A DNA stretch of 64,000 nucleotides from positions 5,142,001-5,206,000 of the forward strand of contig OY718805.1 in NCBI GenBank assembly GCA_963070105.1. The letters are read 5' to 3'. Both the position numbers and the translations under genes were made by a program. Positions 60,627 through 64,000 of the stretch are shown piece after piece. The notes below the pieces were generated by a model. It had not been told where the DNA came from. It worked only from the letters and a program-made list of their open reading frames with translations, and ran no database searches. Each line of letters begins with the position of its first letter. Positions within the stretch are counted from its first letter, which is position 1. Source of the DNA: Litomosoides sigmodontis. Lineage: Eukaryota > Nematoda > Chromadorea > Rhabditida > Onchocercidae.

Positions 60627-62213
60627 TTCTCTAATTCCATTGCTTTGACTTTCTTGCCCAGATTCATTTGCTCAAGAAGGAATTTAGTTACAAGAGCTCT
60701 ATCTGTTCAGTACTGCGTGACTTTTCCTCTTTGTTCGACAAAGACCTGAATTTATCATTGTTAGCAAAATCGTTTTACAGTACACCCCTTATGCATTGTC
60801 TTCACGCATTCATATTGGAAATTCATAGTTTTGCTAGGTTTTCCACGAATGACTGTGTTGAAAAGTAACTAACTCATTGTGGATTTGCTCTTTTTATTGT
60901 CATGATTTTATACGAATTTTATATTTATTCAATTATTCGTAGAAAAAACTACAAAAGGTTGTTTTCTCAACAAGCTAAAATTTTTGTGTTGTTTTTATTG
61001 CTTTCGCGCAATCGTTCTATTGCAAGAACCGTTTTTGACACCGATAAGATGGTATTATGATTCGTAGGAAAATGTGTTTACTTGTTATGAATGATTGTAG
61101 TTGCTGTGAAATGATGTTGCATAACTGATGGTCCAAAAATCTTGAGACTTTTAAAAGTGGTCTTCGAGTAAAACATGGTGGTAGAGCTATTAACTTTAAA
61201 AATCGTCTAGGTCAGAATACTTGAACAAAAAAACAGCAATCATTCTGCTGTTATAACACTCATGATGTCTCACCGCAAGGAAGCGGTGATTTGTTTCGTA
61301 GTGATTTGCTCTTTCAGGAATAAATATTTACCAAGTTTGTATTCGAACTTTGGTTTGAAGTAATTTTTTCAGTTTGCTTTGTCTTTTCTACTTTTCATCC
61401 TGATTCGAGTTTCCATATTTTCTAATCTGGGTCCTAGTTTTTGTTCATTTTCAACATATTGTTTTAACTAAAATTCCTACAATAAAATTTTGCTGAAAAA
61501 CTGTGGAAGTTGACGGCTGCAGTTTTTGAAATTCCTACATACTAAATAAGTGAATTTTTTGAGTTCTTTACTCCGGATGAATTAACCTATATTACACTCT
61601 CGATCGCGTCATAAATGGTACACAATGATCGTTTGATTAAACTTTCTCTTCCAGAATATTATAAAAATTATATTTACAAATGCTTAAGTCAGCATACAAA
61701 AGAGGAGAGAATCGATTGAGTTGTAGGGGTGTGTGTCACCATGAAATAAGCATATTGGAAAGCTTGACCTTCCTCATGCTATTTAAATGCTTAAAATAAA
61801 CCGCTTTCTCAGTACCATTTTCCTTACAGACAATTGAAATTTGGAAAGCTTTAAGAAATAAAAACGAAGGCAAAATTTTTGTACAAAAGTAGCATTATTT
61901 ATAACGAAAAGCCTTAACGGAGTGGGTGGCTGAGTCAACCACAAGGCACATTCCACTCCACTTAAGTGAAGAGGCAATAAAAACACCACAGGGACGTTTT
62001 AAGCGTGATCCATAGCTATCCATTGAAAACAAGAAATTGCCCTGGAAAGGGAAGTCATTTTCATAAATTTTTTACTTAAGTTTTTCGAGATCTCCGCCAA
62101 AATGCCGTCAAAGTGGATTTGAGAATTCACAAAAACGAGTAGCCATGTTTTTGCAGTTTCTTTAAAATTTGAATCAAGTACATCGAACATCCAATTTGTT
62201 ACAAAAGCACTTC
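60627..62213. other. Non-coding stretch between convergent genes
   Basis: It holds the 3' ends of the sigma-receptor and NHL genes. Open frames near 60668-60868 and 61783-62190 have no family match. It contains a small 7-bp hairpin at 61270-61289 and the larger foldable element at 61913-61966. Confidence 0.5.
61913..61966. repeat. Foldable element with a 12-bp interrupted stem
   Basis: CTTAA (61913-61917) pairs with TTAAG (61962-61966), and GGAGTGG (61919-61925) pairs with CCACTCC (61953-61959), leaving a small internal loop. Inside, GTGG (61926-61929) and CCAC (61939-61942) form a second stem. It could be a structured RNA, a 3' UTR hairpin for either convergent gene, or a decayed palindromic repeat. 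It does not fit a tRNA. Confidence 0.55.
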
Positions 62214-64000
62214 TTAAAAAAGAGTTACCTTATACTGGCAAACAACGAGGTAGGCGCGATTTTTCTTTGAATCCACAACAGCTGAAACAATATTGCCCGT
62301 CTGGGGACACACGGAACAGGCTAGTGTCATAATTCGACCAGAGTGTGCTGTTGGTCGTAACGATATTTCACGCATAAAGCGACCTATTAAAATATTACAA
62401 TTTCCGCTGCTAGGAATCCCTGACCCTATGAACTTTTTTGTTGTTTGGATAACTAAAATGTTTTTTTAGAAATCCATATCGTTCCATCAAATACGGTTTA
62501 ACTGGTGCAAACAAATGAATTAACAGCGTCTTATTTTACAAAGGAAGCGTAGAAACAAAAATTAAACCTCCCGCATCATATAACAGTAGCGCAGAGCACG
62601 TGCCCACGAGAATGTCATCATTGAGACCGACACAAACACATGTTATGGGAGTTTGGCCTGCATGTGTTGTAACACTAAAACTAAACAGTGGACGGAATGA
62701 ACTGTCAAAAACGAACACCTGCAATGGATATTAATCAGAATGCATATCATTAAAAAAGTAATGAAAAATGTTACGTAATGAAATGAGAATTCTGCTGTTA
62801 TGAAGACCTATAGCAGTTGACTCAAGAGTTAATTAACAAGCAAAAAATACTATTAGCTCGCAGTTCCAATCACCCTTTCCAATACTGTATAAACATTTAG
62901 CACAAAATTTGTATTTGTTACGTCAAGTTACCTTAGCACAACCAGCATCAGCAATTATGTATCGACCACGGCTATCGACACAAAGATCAACAGGCTCCGC
63001 AAATTCGGTAAAACTCATAGTCTGTAATCAGATTACCGCTACCACTGACAATACTGTTTAATAATAAGTCTGTAAAGTGCTCATGAATAAAGAGAAAAAA
63101 GTATGTGGGTAAAATAACACCATAAGAAGAACCTGAAGAAGCTCTCCAGAAGGATCACACCTAGACAGTTCTTTAGTTCTCCAATTCAGGGTTAGAATAT
63201 CACCGGACGGTAAAACTGTCATACCAACAGTACTACCACCTTTGATTCCTCCACTTTTAATGTCGCTCAGAAATTCTCCGTTTGCGTTCAGAACTTTTAC
63301 TGGAAAAAATTAAAAACTCCTGAGCAGGAGCAAAAACTAAAAAGAGACTGAACAATGAATCTGCCAAAACACTAAAAATGATATTTTTGTGGGTAATTGA
63401 AGCAACATTGTTCCATAAAAATTTTTGAGATCAGAAAAGAGTTATGAGATTAAACCTAACTTCGATTATTTCCTGTATCCAGAATATAAATTTGTTCACG
63501 TGAATCTTGAAATACTTTTACTGGCTGATTTAGTTGGAGTGTTCCTGCTCCATGAGATCCAAAATGCCATGTTGGGCTGTGATGGCTACTTACATTCACA
63601 GAAAAAGGGCTATTCTTTACTGGCCGACCAAAGATCGACACCCGAACTAAGTGTTCACACGGTTCAAAGGCCCTAAAAAAATTACTTCACAACTAAACAA
63701 CTTTATTACCAAAGAAATTACTGCAAAGCAGTCTGTTGGAAAGCCAGAATTCATAATTAATAATTCAGCAGACTTAAAAATATTATGAGTAGATATAGTA
63801 GATAACATCGTAACAATGAAATTCTAGGAGATTTAAATCACTAAAAATTATGAGAAATTATACTATGAAGCAAATATCGAGAGAAAAATTACTTGAAACA
63901 AATGGAATACGTCCCATCCTCTCCATCTTTTATTATTGCATCAATTACTTCAACTTTTCCAGTATTGCTACTGCCTTCACCTGAACTTTGTTGCCTCAAT
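62214..64000 (-). CDS. TRIM-NHL-type protein, filamin and NHL-repeat part (incomplete at right edge)
   Basis: Exons, right to left: beyond 64000 to 63893, 63672-63461, 63299-63133, 63021-62932, 62718-62568, 62383-62214. All junctions keep phase. The first visible exon carries a filamin-type segment (VEVIDAIIKDGEDGTYSICF), completed by LVRVSIFGRPVKNSPFSVNV. NHL beta-propeller repeats follow, with the typical strands FQDSREQIYILDTGNNRIKV, GMTVLPSGDILTLN, PVDLCVDSRGRYIIADAGCA and VCVGLNDDILVGT. The last exon reads through a possible donor to a stop, ending VCQYKVTLF. Filamin plus NHL is the C-terminal architecture of TRIM2/TRIM3/TRIM71 and LIN-41-like proteins, which bind RNA or protein partners. 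The RING, B-box and coiled coil expected to precede this lie outside the window, so the subfamily cannot be fixed. Confidence 0.88.

Noticed and set aside
60668..60868. A 66-residue frame after the sigma-receptor gene as its last exon
   Set aside because: The family length and hydrophobic C-terminal helix are already complete at 60626; the extra frame has no similarity. It remains a possible alternative end.
61270..61289. 7-bp hairpin with 6-base loop as a terminator or RNA gene
   Set aside because: Too short, with no T-run or conserved neighbours; Pol II genes in a eukaryote do not use such terminators.
61999..62190. Minus-strand frame as the last NHL exon
   Set aside because: No suitable acceptor and no NHL-like sequence; the preceding exon reads through to a stop at 62214.

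Overview
This window is nuclear DNA from a nematode. It is AT-rich. Genes are split into many short exons with donors such as GTAAGT, GTATGT or GTTAGT and TTTCAG-type acceptors. Several start codons lie just behind a bare TTTCAG-like site, as expected for spliced-leader trans-splicing. Introns are mostly 100-400 bp rather than the roughly 50 bp common in Caenorhabditis, which suggests a spirurid/filarial-type worm; I cannot name the species. I built exon models by hand from splice sites, reading phase and remembered family alignments. They are strong for compact conserved genes and approximate for the large ones.

Layout, left to right: (1) 1-4817, no supported gene. (2) 4818-8006, minus: complete LPCAT3/MBOAT5-type lysophospholipid acyltransferase, 10 exons, 453 codons. 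(3) 8846-16342, plus: NCAPG2, the HEAT-repeat G2 subunit of condensin II. (4) 16343-20681, non-coding, with three CT/GA tracts. (5) 20682-33606, plus: MICAL, an actin-oxidising flavin monooxygenase with the FMO-CH-LIM-bMERB order. (6) About 35.8-37.4 kb, plus: an unrecognised gene with a hydrophobic segment and a charged tail. (7) 38321-39893, plus: a small RING-like zinc-finger protein. (8) 39894-43850, non-coding. (9) 43851 to at least 47336, minus: a NADAR/YbiA-fold protein with an Arg/Gly-rich N-terminal region. (10) 48619-56176, plus: RRP12, a ribosome-biogenesis HEAT protein. (11) 56404-57800, minus: thiamine pyrophosphokinase, 249 aa. (12) 58993-60626, plus: sigma-1-receptor/ERG2-family ER membrane protein, 228 aa. 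(13) 62214 to the right edge, minus: the filamin plus NHL part of a TRIM-NHL-type protein, incomplete.

The genes do not form one pathway; this looks like ordinary gene-rich nematode sequence with both strands used. Head-to-head pairs (LPCAT3/NCAPG2, NADAR/RRP12, TPK/sigma receptor) share 0.8-1.3 kb upstream regions. RRP12/TPK and sigma receptor/NHL are tail to tail. The least expected items are the animal NADAR protein with an altered motif, the sigma-like receptor ending in KTEL, the RING protein with an unrecognised C-terminal domain, and a set of exact inverted repeats, most of them inside introns.
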